Positions 1 to 8,843 of a stretch of DNA of 64,000 nt are shown in pieces. The notes below the pieces were generated by a model. That model had not been told where the DNA came from. It saw nothing but the letters and a program-made list of their open reading frames with translations, and ran no database searches. A program made the position numbers and the translations under genes. Source of the stretch: Halomonas elongata. Its GTDB lineage: Bacteria; Pseudomonadota; Gammaproteobacteria; Pseudomonadales; Halomonadaceae. Within the stretch, counting starts at the first letter, position 1; every line of letters starts with the position of its first letter. Location of the stretch: contig NZ_JAJQTQ010000003.1 of the NCBI RefSeq assembly GCF_029081005.1, forward strand, positions 1 to 64,000. Reading direction: 5' to 3'.

Positions 1-77
1 GCGCCCGTAGCTCAGCTGGATAGAGTACCTGACTACGAATCAGGCGGTCGGAGGTTCGAATCCTCCCGGGCGCGCCA
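1..77 (+). tRNA. tRNA-Arg (anticodon ACG)
   Basis: Complete 77-nt cloverleaf. The acceptor stem GCGCCCG pairs with CGGGCGC, followed by discriminator G and an encoded CCA end. The anticodon stem CCTGA/TCAGG encloses the loop CTACGAA, giving anticodon ACG, normally edited to ICG to read CGU, CGC and CGA arginine codons. The T arm carries GGTTCGAATCC. It is the first of two identical copies and begins at the first base of the window, so its promoter and possible further tRNA copies lie outside. Confidence 0.97.
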
Positions 78-155
78 TTTCCTCCAGACGAGTCCTCACT
101 TGTCGAGCCTAGGAGGATTCACTGTCAAATTCAACGAGTCGCATCGTTGTGCAAA

Positions 156-232
156 GCGCCCGTAGCTCAGCTGGATAGAGTACCTGACTACGAATCAGGC
201 GGTCGGAGGTTCGAATCCTCCCGGGCGCGCCA
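156..232 (+). tRNA. tRNA-Arg (anticodon ACG), second copy
   Basis: Identical in sequence to the copy at 1-77, including the encoded CCA. The 78-bp spacer between them shows no promoter I would defend, so both are probably cut from one precursor. A strong hairpin with a T-rich tail follows directly. Confidence 0.97.
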
Positions 233-238
233 GATTTC

Positions 239-276
239 GACCCGTCCTCCACAAGAGGGCGGGTCTTTCGTTTTGG
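239..276 (+). terminator. Rho-independent terminator of the tRNA-Arg pair
   Basis: An 11-bp stem (239-249 with 255-265, one G-T wobble) encloses the loop CACAA and is followed by TTTCGTTTT. It sits seven bases past the encoded CCA of the second tRNA. Confidence 0.85.
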
Positions 277-336
277 CAGGCTTGCCACTAGCTGGACCCG
301 TTCATTCCTGAACAGGGCGTGGTCCTGCGATCGTTC

Positions 337-373
337 GAGGCGCCGTCGCGATGCGACGAGCGCCTCTTTTTTT
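337..373 (+). terminator. Second rho-independent terminator, reading toward dusC
   Basis: GAGGCGC at 337-343 pairs with GCGCCTC at 360-366, with a nested CGTCGC/GCGACG stem inside, followed by seven T residues at 367-373. The T tract is on the plus-strand side, so it stops transcripts coming from the tRNA genes; it overlaps the stop codon of the convergent dusC gene. On the minus strand it has no T tract. Confidence 0.75.
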
Positions 374-1442
374 ATCCGAAGTTCTCCCTCGAGCCCCCTG
401 GCGTTCGAGTGGCAATCGCCACTGCCTCGATCTTGTCCGTCGATGCCACCAATCCTGCCAGAAAGTCGTCCAGTTCGGTGATGCGACGCAGTGCCTGGAA
501 ACAGCGTGCCGCCTCGGGGTCCCGTCCACGCATGTGGTTCATCCACTGCTTTAGTCGAGCCACCACCGTCTTGGATGGAAGTATGCTACGCTGCATTGCA
601 GCATAATCGAGCAGCAGGCTGGCCTTGTCGGCCCATGAGGTCGGGGGAAGGTGTTCGCCGGTGCCCTGCCAATGGCGGATGCGGGGTGCCAGCCCGGGGT
701 CGGCCAGGGCGCCGCGACCGAGCATGACATCGGGACAGCCGGAGAGGGTCCGGGCCTTCCAGTAACCCTCGAGGGTCCAGATGTCGCCGTTCGCTACCAC
801 CGGGATCGACAGTCGATGGCGGATGCGGCCGATCCACTCCCAGTGTGCCGGTGGGCGATAGCCCTCGTTGCGGGTACGAGCGTGGACCACGAGTTGTCGT
901 GCGCCGCCGTCCTCGGCGGCCCGGGCGCAGTCCAGTGCCAGTCGACGATCGGCGAACCCCAGCCGGATCTTGGCCGTCACCGGGAGGATGTCGCCCACGG
1001 CATCGTGCACGGCGGCGACGGCAGCGCGCAGGCGCCAGGGGGCGCGCAACATGGAAGCGCCCCCGTCGTGCCGGTTGACCAGCTTGGCGGGGCAGCCGAA
1101 GTTGAGATCGAGGCTCGTCGCGCCGAGCGACAGCGCCTGGTGCGCGTTGGCGGCCAGGGCAGCGGGGTCCGAGCCCAGCAATTGCAGGTGTACCGGAGCG
1201 CCGCCGGGCGTGAAGGGGGGTCCGCTGGCCAGTTCAGGGCAGTGACGAAGGAAGACGCGTGGCGGCAGGCGAGTGTCGACCACGCGCACGAATTCGGTCA
1301 CCGTCCAGTCGATGCCGGCGGAGCGGGTCAGCAGGTCGCGTGTCGCGGCATCGATGACCCCTTCCATCGGGGCTAGGCCGATACGACCATTATGTAGTAA
1401 ATTAACAACGTCGACTTCCACCATGGCGTCATTGTAATCCAT
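372..1442 (-). CDS. dusC: tRNA-dihydrouridine(16) synthase DusC
   Basis: FMN- and NADPH-dependent reduction of uridine 16 in the tRNA D loop. The N-terminal half holds the Dus signature LAPMEGV, the family stretch TEFVRVVD typical of the DusC branch, and the catalytic cysteine in LDLNFGCPAK (Cys117 from the first ATG). ELVVHAR-like and NGDIW segments belong to the FMN-binding TIM barrel. At up to 356 residues it is longer than E. coli DusC (about 315) mainly because the first ATG adds some 20 residues before LAPMEGV. Another ATG is at 1424 and no clear Shine-Dalgarno settles the choice. The gene is convergent with two tRNA-Arg genes and divergent from oadG. Confidence 0.92.
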   Translation of the reverse strand: MDYNDAMVEVDVVNLLHNGRIGLAPMEGVIDAATRDLLTRSAGIDWTVTEFVRVVDTRLPPRVFLRHCPELASGPPFTPGGAPVHLQLLGSDPAALAANAHQALSLGATSLDLNFGCPAKLVNRHDGGASMLRAPWRLRAAVAAVHDAVGDILPVTAKIRLGFADRRLALDCARAAEDGGARQLVVHARTRNEGYRPPAHWEWIGRIRHRLSIPVVANGDIWTLEGYWKARTLSGCPDVMLGRGALADPGLAPRIRHWQGTGEHLPPTSWADKASLLLDYAAMQRSILPSKTVVARLKQWMNHMRGRDPEAARCFQALRRITELDDFLAGLVASTDKIEAVAIATRTPGGSRENFG

Positions 1443-1524
1443 CGCGAGGGTGGCAGGTTATAGCCTCAGCATTCATGCGCGTCATCGGCAGGCGGGATGG
1501 CGGCGCGAACGAGGAGGAAACCGC

Positions 1525-1776
1525 ATGCAGGATACGCAGTTATTGAGCGAAGGCTTTGCCCTGATGGGGCTCGGCATGGGGTTCGTGTTCGTCTTTCTGA
1601 CCGTTCTGGTGATCACCACGACCCTGATGTCTCGGGTTATCGGGCGCTATTTCCCGGAACCGGCGCCGGCGAATCCCCCTTCGGCCTCCGGTCGGTCCGC
1701 ACCGGCCCGGAATGACGACATCATGGCCGCGATCAGCGCCGCCGTTCATCGCCATCGCCGCCGTCATCGCCGCTGA
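1525..1776 (+). CDS. oadG: Oxaloacetate decarboxylase gamma subunit
   Basis: Small membrane-anchoring subunit (83 residues) of the sodium-pumping oxaloacetate decarboxylase. One hydrophobic helix at about residues 12-36 is followed by a proline-rich linker and a C-terminal tail rich in His and Arg (HRHRRRHRR); in studied OadG proteins the C-terminal tail binds the alpha subunit and zinc. The start is set by AGGAGG at 1511-1518, seven bases upstream of the ATG. It is first in the gamma-alpha-beta gene order usual for this operon. The tail is more arginine-rich than I would expect but clearly in frame. Confidence 0.85.
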   Translation: MQDTQLLSEGFALMGLGMGFVFVFLTVLVITTTLMSRVIGRYFPEPAPANPPSASGRSAPARNDDIMAAISAAVHRHRRRHRR

Positions 1777-1853
1777 ACGAATAACAGGGCCGCTTTCTTC
1801 TCGCGTTTCGTTATATGACGACGCATTTCGGTTACAACGATAAGGAAACCCGC

Positions 1854-3665
1854 ATGACTGAGAACGCACGTCCGCTCGGCATCACCGATGTGGTGTTGCG
1901 CGATGCCCACCAGTCGCTGTTCGCCACGCGCCTGCGCCTGGATGACATGCTGCCCATTGCCGAGAAGCTCGATCGCGTCGGCTTCTGGTCGTTGGAATCC
2001 TGGGGCGGGGCTACCTTCGACGCTTGTATCCGCTACCTCGGTGAAGATCCGTGGGAGCGGATACGGGCGTTGAAAGAGGCCATGCCCAATACGCCCCAGC
2101 AGATGCTGCTGCGGGGCCAGAACCTGCTCGGCTATCGTCACTACGCCGACGATGTGGTCGATCGTTTTGTCGAACGGGCCAGGACCAATGGTGTCGATGT
2201 CTTCCGCGTCTTCGATGCCATGAACGACCCTCGCAATCTGAAGCGTGCCATCCGCGCGGTGCGCGCCAACGAGGGGCATGCCCAGGGCACCATTTCCTAT
2301 ACCGTGAGCCCGGTTCACACCATGGAGAGCTGGGTGGAGCTGGCGCGTTCCATCGCCGACATGGGCGCCGATTCCTTGGCGATCAAGGACATGGCCGGCC
2401 TGCTCACGCCCTACGACGCCTACGAGCTGGTGTCGCGCCTGAAACAGGCGCTGGACATTCCCATCCACTTGCACTGTCACGCCACCACCGGCATGTCCAC
2501 GGCCACTGCGCTCAAGGCAGTGGAGGCGGGGGTCGACAATGTCGATACCGCCATTTCCTCGATGTCGACGACCTACGGCCACAGCCCGACCGAGTCGCTG
2601 GTGGCCATCCTCAAGGGCACCGAGCGCGACACCGGGCTCGACCTCGAACAACTCGAGGACATCGCCGGCTATTTCCGCGAGGTGCGCAAGAAGTACGCCG
2701 CCTTCGAGGGGGCGCTCAAGGGCATCGACTCGCGGATTCTGGTGGCGCAGGTGCCGGGCGGCATGCTCACCAACATGGAGAGCCAGCTCAAGGAGCAGGG
2801 CGCCGGCGACAAGCTCGATGACGTCCTGACCGAGATTCCCCGGGTGCGCGAGGATCTGGGCTACATCCCCCTGGTGACCCCTACCTCGCAGATCGTCGGT
2901 ACCCAGGCGGTGATGAACGTGATGATGGGCGAACGCTACAAGTCCATCTCCAAGGAAGTACAGGCCTTGCTCAAGGGTGAGTACGGTGCGGCGCCCGCCG
3001 CCTTCAATCAGGAACTCCAGACACGAGTCCTCGACGGCGCGCAACCCATCACCGAACGTCCGGCGGATCGTCTGTCACCCGAGATGGAGCGTCTGTCCGA
3101 GGAGCTGACGAACAAGGCCGCCGAGGACAATATCCGGCTGGCCGAGGGCGAGCGGCATATCGATGATGTGCTCACCTATGCGCTCTTCCCGCAGATCGGC
3201 CTGAAGTTCCTCGCCAACCGCGATGATCCCGGTGCCTTCGAGCCGGCACCTCAGGTACCCGATACCGGCAGTGCCCAGGCCAATCCGCCAGCGAAGGTCC
3301 CGGCGGCGACGGCCGAGCCGGCTGGCCCCGAGACCTATACCGTCAAGGTCAACGGCAAGGCCTATGTGGTCGAGGTCGCCGAGGGTGGCGAGATCGATCG
3401 GGTGCAGGAGCAGGACGCGAGCTCCCAGGCGCCGTCGGCACCGGCCGCTTCCTCGGGCGAGGCCATCACGGCGCCGCTGGCGGGCAATATCTTCAAGGTC
3501 AACGTCAAGCCGGGCGACAGTGTCGCCGAGGGTGATGTGGTGATCATCCTCGAGGCCATGAAGATGGAAACCGAGGTACGGGCCGCCGGTTCCGGTACCG
3601 TGTCGGAGGTCAAGGTCAGTGAAGGTGACAGCGTGGCGGTGGGTGACGAGCTGATCGTTCTCTAA
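1854..3665 (+). CDS. oadA: Oxaloacetate decarboxylase alpha subunit (biotinylated)
   Basis: Cytoplasmic carboxyltransferase subunit: moves the carboxyl group of oxaloacetate to protein-bound biotin, yielding pyruvate. The N-terminal carboxyltransferase TIM barrel opens with [12 protein letters not shown] and contains metal-binding HLHCHATTG; a conserved carboxylase domain follows. An Ala/Pro-rich linker (about 465-530) leads to a biotinyl domain ending in EAMKMET, with the biotinylated lysine at residue 570 of 603. The ATG at 1854 is chosen because AAGGAAA precedes it closely; an in-frame ATG at 1815 lacks such a site. It lies between oadG and oadB in one operon. Confidence 0.95.
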   Translation: MTENARPLGITDVVLRDAHQSLFATRLRLDDMLPIAEKLDRVGFWSLESWGGATFDACIRYLGEDPWERIRALKEAMPNTPQQMLLRGQNLLGYRHYADDVVDRFVERARTNGVDVFRVFDAMNDPRNLKRAIRAVRANEGHAQGTISYTVSPVHTMESWVELARSIADMGADSLAIKDMAGLLTPYDAYELVSRLKQALDIPIHLHCHATTGMSTATALKAVEAGVDNVDTAISSMSTTYGHSPTESLVAILKGTERDTGLDLEQLEDIAGYFREVRKKYAAFEGALKGIDSRILVAQVPGGMLTNMESQLKEQGAGDKLDDVLTEIPRVREDLGYIPLVTPTSQIVGTQAVMNVMMGERYKSISKEVQALLKGEYGAAPAAFNQELQTRVLDGAQPITERPADRLSPEMERLSEELTNKAAEDNIRLAEGERHIDDVLTYALFPQIGLKFLANRDDPGAFEPAPQVPDTGSAQANPPAKVPAATAEPAGPETYTVKVNGKAYVVEVAEGGEIDRVQEQDASSQAPSAPAASSGEAITAPLAGNIFKVNVKPGDSVAEGDVVIILEAMKMETEVRAAGSGTVSEVKVSEGDSVAVGDELIVL

Positions 3666-3675
3666 GGATGGTTTC

Positions 3676-5001
3676 ATGACAGACAAACTATTGACCCTGT
3701 GGCATGGCTCGGGGCTCTACAACCTGGACTGGGGCCAGGGGGTGATGATTCTGGTGGGGCTGGGGCTGCTCTACCTGGCGATCAACAAGAAGTTCGAGCC
3801 GTTGTTGCTGGTGCCGATCGGCTTCGGCGGCATCCTGGCCAACATCCCCGAAGCGGGATTGGCCCTGTCGGCCGCCGAGCAGGCCGCCCATCAGGCCGGG
3901 CCCCAGGTGCTCGAACGCCTGGCGTCGGCGCTCGAGACAACCCTGGACCCGGCTGCGGGTATCGAGGGCGCGCGTCATCTCGTGACGGAAGCGCTGCACG
4001 GCGACACCTCCCCGGCACTGGTGCGAGCCGCCAATGATGTGGCCGCCGATGCCGGCTATGCCCCCGGCATGCTGTACCAGTTCTACAGCGTGGCCATTGC
4101 CTCCGGCGTGGCGCCGTTGGTGATCTTCATGGGGGTCGGCGCCATGACCGATTTCGGTCCGCTGCTGGCCAATCCGCGCACCCTGTTCCTGGGGGCCGCC
4201 GCCCAGTTCGGCATCTTTGCCACCCTGCTCGGCGCGGTGGGCCTCTCGGCGATGGGCGTGATGGACTTCTCGCTCAAGCAGGCCGCCGCCATCGGTATCA
4301 TCGGCGGTGCCGACGGGCCGACCTCGATCTATGTCTCGAGCCTGCTGGCGCCGGAGTTGCTGGGGGCCATTGCCGTGGCGTCCTATTCCTACATGGCCCT
4401 GGTCCCGCTGATCCAGCCGCCGATCATGCGCACGCTGACCTCGACCCGGGAGCGCGAGATCGCCATGACCCAGCTGCGGCCGGTGTCCAAGCTGGAGAAG
4501 ATCGTCTTCCCGCTGGCACTGCTGGTCCTGGTCGTGCTCTTCCTGCCGGATGCCGCGCCCCTTCTGGGGATGTTCTGCTTCGGCAACCTGATGCGCGAGT
4601 GCGGCGTGGTGGAGCGGCTTTCCGATACCGCCCAGAATGCCCTGATCAATACCGTGACCATTTTCCTGGGACTTTCGGTGGGCTCCAAGTTGATGGCGGA
4701 TCGTTTCCTGGCCCTGGAGACCCTGGGCATCCTCGGGCTCGGCATGGTTGCCTTCGCCATCGGCACCGCCTGCGGTATCCTCATGGCCAAGCTGCTCAAC
4801 GCGGTCAGCAAGCAGTCGATCAACCCGCTGATCGGTTCCGCCGGGGTGTCGGCGGTCCCCATGGCGGCGAGGGTGTCCAACAAGGTGGGGCTGGAGTCCA
4901 ACCCCCACAACTTCCTGCTGATGCACGCCATGGGGCCCAACGTGGCCGGCGTCATCGGCTCGGCCGTGGCCGCCGGGGTGATGATCAAGTACCTCGGCTG
5001 A
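3676..5001 (+). CDS. oadB: Oxaloacetate decarboxylase beta subunit (Na+ pump)
   Basis: Integral membrane subunit that decarboxylates carboxybiotin and exports Na+. Many hydrophobic segments are visible, with the conserved GGADGPTSI stretch and [19 protein letters not shown] near the C terminus; studied homologues bind sodium through residues in these regions. The 441-residue length is normal, but about residues 70-125 form a soluble Ala/Glu-rich insertion between the early membrane segments. The start is 10 bp after oadA with AAGGA upstream. For a halophile this pump couples an anaplerotic or fermentative step to Na+ export. Confidence 0.95.
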   Translation: MTDKLLTLWHGSGLYNLDWGQGVMILVGLGLLYLAINKKFEPLLLVPIGFGGILANIPEAGLALSAAEQAAHQAGPQVLERLASALETTLDPAAGIEGARHLVTEALHGDTSPALVRAANDVAADAGYAPGMLYQFYSVAIASGVAPLVIFMGVGAMTDFGPLLANPRTLFLGAAAQFGIFATLLGAVGLSAMGVMDFSLKQAAAIGIIGGADGPTSIYVSSLLAPELLGAIAVASYSYMALVPLIQPPIMRTLTSTREREIAMTQLRPVSKLEKIVFPLALLVLVVLFLPDAAPLLGMFCFGNLMRECGVVERLSDTAQNALINTVTIFLGLSVGSKLMADRFLALETLGILGLGMVAFAIGTACGILMAKLLNAVSKQSINPLIGSAGVSAVPMAARVSNKVGLESNPHNFLLMHAMGPNVAGVIGSAVAAGVMIKYLG

Positions 5002-5023
5002 TTCCCTCCATCGGTCCTGATGA

Positions 5024-5053
5024 CGATACGGCGCCCCGATGGGCGCCGTATCG
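5024..5053. terminator. Hairpin at the end of the oad operon
   Basis: A perfect 13-bp stem, CGATACGGCGCCC with GGGCGCCGTATCG, closes the loop CGAT 22 bp after the oadB stop. No T run follows, so it may protect the mRNA 3' end or end transcription together with Rho. Confidence 0.6.
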
Positions 5054-5139
5054 CGTTCCGGGGCCGCCATCGTCCTGTCATCTTCCGCTCCTAGCCTGAG
5101 GACATCGGCGCCGTGGCGCCCGACTGGAGCGAGAGTCGG

Positions 5140-6951
5140 ATGATCGATATCGAAGGAGCCCTGCTGGGCAAGTCCCCTCGCATCGCGGCCTGGCCCTCCT
5201 GGATGCGGAAGTCCCTGGTCGCCGGCCTGCGCCGGCTGGTGCACGAACGTGACGTCAACGCCTTTCTGACACGATACGGGCGGCTGGGCTGGCTCGAGTT
5301 CATCGACCAGGTCTTCGACCATTTTCGGTTCGGCTATACCCTGTCGTCCCGGGATCGGGACAACATTCCCGCCACCGGGCGGGTGGTGATTGTGGCGAAC
5401 CATCCCCTGGGAGCCCTGGATGGCCTGGCCCTGGTCAAGATGGTCGCCGAACTGCGGTCCGATGTGCGGATCCTGGCCAACGACCTGTTGCTGCAGATCG
5501 AGCCGTTGCGCGAGGTGATGCTGCCGGTGGATAACCTGTCCCGGAAGGGCTTTCGCCGCAGCCTGGAGCGCATGATCGGCGCGCTGGAAGAAGACCGTGC
5601 GGTGATCGTCTTCCCCGCCGGTGAGGTCTCTCGGGCCGGGCCCGCCGGCGTTCGCGACGGCAAGTGGCTGTCGGGTTTCCTGCATGCGGCGCGGCGCACC
5701 AATGCACCGATCCTGCCGGTGCATGTGGGGGGGCGCAATTCCTCGCGCTTCTATAGCCTGTCATCGCTGCATGCCCCGCTGGGAACCCTGATGCTGCCCG
5801 GTGAAATGTTTCGCCAGCGCGATCGGCAGATCGCCCTGCGGGTCGGGGGGCTGATCCCCCTGGCACGCTTCGATCGCGACGACCTGACCACGCCGGTCAA
5901 GTTGAAGCTGCTGCGCAAGCACGTGTATCGACTGGGGCGTGGCCGCAAGGGGGTGTTCGTCAGCGAGACCGGCATCGCCCGCCCGGAGAATCGCCAGCGT
6001 CTGCGCGAGGAACTGCGCGAGGCGCGTCGCCTGGGCGAGACGACGGACGGCAAGCGTATCCTGCTGTTCGACAGTCGGCCCGACTCGGCGGTGATGCGCG
6101 AGATCGGCCGCCTGCGCGAGATCACCTTTCGCCGCGTGGGCGAAGGAACCGGCAACAAGCGCGATCTGGACGACTTCGACAGCCACTACCGGCACCTGAT
6201 CCTGTGGGACGAGCAGGATCTGGAAATCGCCGGCGCCTATCGGCTCGGTAACGTCGGCGAGATTCTCGACCGCCAGGGAACGGCAGGACTGTACAGTTCG
6301 ACGATCTTCCAGCTCGAACAGGCGCCCTGGGCACAATGGCGCCATGGCCTGGAGCTGGGACGCAGTTTCGTGCAGCCGCGCTACTGGGGGCGTCGCAGCC
6401 TGGATTATCTCTGGGTCGGGCTCGGTGCCTATCTGCGCGAGCATCCCGAGGTTCGTTGGCTGTTCGGGCCGGTGACCATTCCCAATCTGATGCCGCCATT
6501 GGCCAAGGAACTGCTGGTGGGGTACTACCAGCATTACCATGGCGAGGCCGAGACCTCGATTCGTCCCCGGGCTCCCTTCCGGATGTCACGGGCCGGCCAG
6601 CTGGAAGTGGAGCGGTTGCTGGATGGTGGCGATGCCAAGGAAGATTTCCGGCGTCTGCGCCATGCTCTTCAGGCCATGGGCGCTGGTGTGCCGGCCCTCT
6701 ACAAGCAGTACATCGATGTCGCCGAACCCGGTGGGGCGCGCTTTCTGGCCTTCGGTGTGGACGCTGGCTTCGGCTATTGCACCGACGGACTGGTGGTCGT
6801 GGATGTCACGCGCTTGAAGCCCGAGAAGCGTGCACGCTATATCGGCGAGACGGCAGGCGACGATGTCGGGCGGCAGGCGGGTGCCGAACAGGCTTCTACT
6901 TCTAGAGGAGGGGGTCGACCAGCGTCATACGTCCTTTTAGCCGGGAATTGA
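5140..6951 (+). CDS. Bifunctional acyltransferase, OlsF-like (lysophospholipid acyltransferase + GNAT-type N-acyltransferase)
   Basis: Two acyltransferase domains in one 603-residue chain. The N-terminal PlsC-like domain (about 80-270) has NHPLGALDG as its histidine-aspartate box and FPAGEVSR in place of the usual FPEGTRS. The C-terminal half (about 310-570) resembles the OlsB/GNAT-type hemolysin-like family. Known proteins of this architecture (OlsF) make ornithine lipids, acylating ornithine and then the 3-hydroxy group; that role is inferred here. The ATG at 5140 has GAGCGAGAG upstream; a GTG at 5113 is the alternative. The 3' end overlaps convergent yigZ by 50 bp. Confidence 0.75.
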   Translation: MIDIEGALLGKSPRIAAWPSWMRKSLVAGLRRLVHERDVNAFLTRYGRLGWLEFIDQVFDHFRFGYTLSSRDRDNIPATGRVVIVANHPLGALDGLALVKMVAELRSDVRILANDLLLQIEPLREVMLPVDNLSRKGFRRSLERMIGALEEDRAVIVFPAGEVSRAGPAGVRDGKWLSGFLHAARRTNAPILPVHVGGRNSSRFYSLSSLHAPLGTLMLPGEMFRQRDRQIALRVGGLIPLARFDRDDLTTPVKLKLLRKHVYRLGRGRKGVFVSETGIARPENRQRLREELREARRLGETTDGKRILLFDSRPDSAVMREIGRLREITFRRVGEGTGNKRDLDDFDSHYRHLILWDEQDLEIAGAYRLGNVGEILDRQGTAGLYSSTIFQLEQAPWAQWRHGLELGRSFVQPRYWGRRSLDYLWVGLGAYLREHPEVRWLFGPVTIPNLMPPLAKELLVGYYQHYHGEAETSIRPRAPFRMSRAGQLEVERLLDGGDAKEDFRRLRHALQAMGAGVPALYKQYIDVAEPGGARFLAFGVDAGFGYCTDGLVVVDVTRLKPEKRARYIGETAGDDVGRQAGAEQASTSRGGGRPASYVLLAGN

Positions 6952-7525
6952 GCGGCTCGAGATCGCGCTCGATATCGCTCGGCCAGCCCAGGGTCAACGT
7001 CACGCCATCGGCCTGGTAGTCGGCATGCTCGACGGGAATGTCATGCGCGCCGCACCAGGCGCGAGCCTCGGCCTCGCCGGCGAAGTCAACCTTGAGGTTC
7101 AGGGGCGTGCGCTCGATGACCTCGCGCCTGGGCAGGGTATCGAGCGCCTCGCTGACGGCCTGGGCGTAGGCGCGCGCCAGGCCGCCTGTGCCGAGCTTGA
7201 TGCCGCCGAAATAGCGGATGACCACACAGCCGATTCGCCCGAGCCCGGCGCCTTCCAGCACCTGAAACATGGGGCGGCCGGCGGTGCCGCCGGGCTCGCC
7301 GTCGTCGGAGAAGCCGATGGCGTTCTGTTCGCCGGGAGGGCCGGCGATGAAGGCGCTGCAATGGTGGCTGGCATTGGAGTGGGCACGACGGGCCTCGGAC
7401 AGCAGTGTCTCGAAGGCCATCGCGCCCGGAGTGTGAGCGGTCCAGGTGATGAAGCGGCTGCGCTCGATTTCCAGCTCGGTTTCGTGCCGGGCACCCTCGG
7501 CGAGATCGGGAACGGCGTAGCGCAT
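6902..7525 (-). CDS. yigZ: IMPACT/YigZ family protein
   Basis: YigZ-type protein of 207 residues, close to the E. coli length. The N-terminal UPF0029 domain has ERSRFIT, ASHHCSAFI, SDDGEPGGTAGRPM and the glycine-rich RYFGGIKLGTGGLARAY, all family hallmarks; a smaller C-terminal ferredoxin-like domain follows. Eukaryotic IMPACT inhibits GCN2 signalling; the bacterial role is not settled. Its ATG overlaps the stop of the upstream LexA-like gene (ATGA at 7525), implying translational coupling and shared SOS control. Confidence 0.88.
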   Translation of the reverse strand: MRYAVPDLAEGARHETELEIERSRFITWTAHTPGAMAFETLLSEARRAHSNASHHCSAFIAGPPGEQNAIGFSDDGEPGGTAGRPMFQVLEGAGLGRIGCVVIRYFGGIKLGTGGLARAYAQAVSEALDTLPRREVIERTPLNLKVDFAGEAEARAWCGAHDIPVEHADYQADGVTLTLGWPSDIERDLEPLNSRLKGRMTLVDPLL

Positions 7526-7995
7526 CAGGCGGCCAGGTCCGGCTGGCGCACGACACCCATCACCAGGCCCAGCACCTGGATGTCGCTGTTGCGCAGAAAG
7601 ATGGGCGCCATCTGTTCGTTGGCCGGTTGCAGGCGCACGCCGGACTTCTCGATGTAGAATTTCTTCAGGGTAACCTCCTGGTCGTTGATCATCACCACGG
7701 CCGTTTCGCCGTTCTCGGCGCTTTCGCGACGCTCGATGATAATCACATCCCCATCGAAGATGTTGCAATCGATCATGGAGTCGCCGTTCACCCGGAGGGC
7801 GTAGGTGTTGCGCCTGACCATGCGCGAGGGGACTTCGATGCTGCCGGCGTCCAGGCAGGCTTCGATAGGCATGCCCGCCGAGACACGCCCGAGCAGGGGG
7901 ATCTCCACCAGGTCATCGGCGTCGATGGGCGACCAGGACGAGGCCAGGGACAGGTTGGGCTGACGGAAGAGGTACTGTGCTGTGGGACTTGGCAT
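7525..7995 (-). CDS. SOS-controlled LexA/UmuD-like autoprotease without HTH
   Basis: Peptidase S24 domain alone, 156 residues. The self-cleavage site is Ala40-Gly41 (RVSAGMP), the nucleophile Ser73 in GDSM and the general base Lys111 in VTLKK. Ahead of it are only about 30 residues with no helix-turn-helix, so it cannot be a normal LexA repressor; in size and layout it is UmuD-like, but the cleavage pair is Ala-Gly as in LexA and no umuC is adjacent. The start at 7995 is chosen because the SOS box at 8021-8040 would be inside the reading frame from the first ATG, and GGAGAG lies about 10 bases upstream. Co-transcribed with yigZ. Confidence 0.8.
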   Translation of the reverse strand: MPSPTAQYLFRQPNLSLASSWSPIDADDLVEIPLLGRVSAGMPIEACLDAGSIEVPSRMVRRNTYALRVNGDSMIDCNIFDGDVIIIERRESAENGETAVVMINDQEVTLKKFYIEKSGVRLQPANEQMAPIFLRNSDIQVLGLVMGVVRQPDLAA

Positions 7996-8020
7996 GGCGC
8001 GACGTCTCTCCATTGGCGGT

Positions 8021-8040
8021 GACTGTCGATTCATACAGTA
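8021..8040 (-). promoter_or_regulatory. SOS (LexA) box
   Basis: Minus strand TACTGTATGAATCGACAGTC: a perfect CTGT-N8-ACAG core within a near-consensus 20-mer. It lies immediately downstream of the -10 of the promoter at 8048-8075, where bound LexA would block transcription of the LexA-like gene and yigZ. Confidence 0.85.
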
Positions 8041-8047
8041 CTTTGCC

Positions 8048-8075
8048 AGCATAGCAGGCGACATGAATCTGGCAA
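8048..8075 (-). promoter_or_regulatory. Sigma-70 promoter of the LexA-like/yigZ operon
   Basis: Minus strand TTGCCA (8070-8075) and TATGCT (8048-8053) separated by 16 bp. Transcription would start at about the upstream edge of the SOS box, giving a leader of roughly 45 nt to the ATG at 7995. Confidence 0.6.
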
Positions 8076-8198
8076 GGGTGACGGTTCATGCCGATGACAA
8101 GCAAAATGGATACAGCTTTTTGTCTATTTTGTATACTGGCGATGAAAACTATTTACGTGTACAGTTTTTAACCAGATTTCCCCGGTTCGGAGACTACC

Positions 8199-8843
8199 TT
8201 GAGCCTGCGCCTGCAAGCCCGGAAGCTGGCCTGTGAGCGGGACGACCGCTGGCTGTTCCGCGATCTCGACCTGGAGATCCGCGGCGGCGAGATCCTGCGT
8301 GTCGAAGGACCCAATGGCAGTGGCAAGACGACCCTGCTCAAGATTCTGTCCGGGCAACTGATGGATTACCAGGGGACGCTCTTCTGGCAGGATATGCCGC
8401 TGAGACACGCGCGTCAGGATTTCCTCGCCAGCCTGCTGTATCTCGGTCATGCCCCCGGCATCAAGGCGGCCTTGACGCCGCTCGAGAATCTGGCCTGGTA
8501 CCAGGCCCTGGCCGGCGTGGATGGCGCCGAAGCGCAACGGATGTCGGCCCTGGAGGCGGCAGGGCTTAGGGGCTTCGAAGACCTGCCTGCCGGCCAGCTT
8601 TCCGCCGGTCAGCAGCGGCGTGTGGCCCTGGCGCGTCTCGAGTTGACGCCGCGTCCGCTCTGGGTGCTCGACGAGCCCTTCACTGCCATCGACCGTGAGG
8701 GCGTCGCCGACCTGGAGGTGCGGCTGGCAGCGCATGTGCGGAATGGCGGTGGCGTGGTGTTGACCACGCATCAGGCACTGGAAGTGTCGGTGCCGATGCG
8801 CCGCGTACGCTTGGGCGAGGGGGATGGCCATGTCGTGCCCTGA
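8199..8843 (+). CDS. ccmA: Cytochrome c biogenesis ABC transporter ATPase CcmA
   Basis: ATPase of the CcmABCD complex that releases holo-CcmE (heme chaperone) from CcmC at the cytoplasmic membrane. Walker A is GPNGSGKTT (residues 37-45), the signature is LSAGQQRR and Walker B is WVLDEPF; a switch histidine follows in TTHQ. At 214 residues it has the usual short CcmA length. It starts at TTG 8199, preceded by CGGAG, and opens the nine-gene ccm operon. Confidence 0.95.
   Translation: MSLRLQARKLACERDDRWLFRDLDLEIRGGEILRVEGPNGSGKTTLLKILSGQLMDYQGTLFWQDMPLRHARQDFLASLLYLGHAPGIKAALTPLENLAWYQALAGVDGAEAQRMSALEAAGLRGFEDLPAGQLSAGQQRRVALARLELTPRPLWVLDEPFTAIDREGVADLEVRLAAHVRNGGGVVLTTHQALEVSVPMRRVRLGEGDGHVVP

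Noticed and set aside
1..232. tRNA genes considered as an attachment site for an integrated island
   Set aside because: No integrase and no partial tRNA duplicate; the second copy is full length and the downstream genes are housekeeping.
337..373. Hairpin considered as dusC terminator
   Set aside because: The T tract lies on the plus-strand side only; on the dusC strand the hairpin is followed by GAACGATC, so it serves the tRNA side.
109..546. Minus-strand open frame across the second tRNA-Arg and its terminator
   Set aside because: It is the reverse complement of a tRNA gene plus flanks; such tRNA-antisense frames are often misannotated as proteins. No ribosome site and no codon bias.
7525..7995. 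Gene considered as the main LexA repressor
   Set aside because: It has no helix-turn-helix, and the sequence upstream in other frames shows none either, so it is not a frameshifted lexA.
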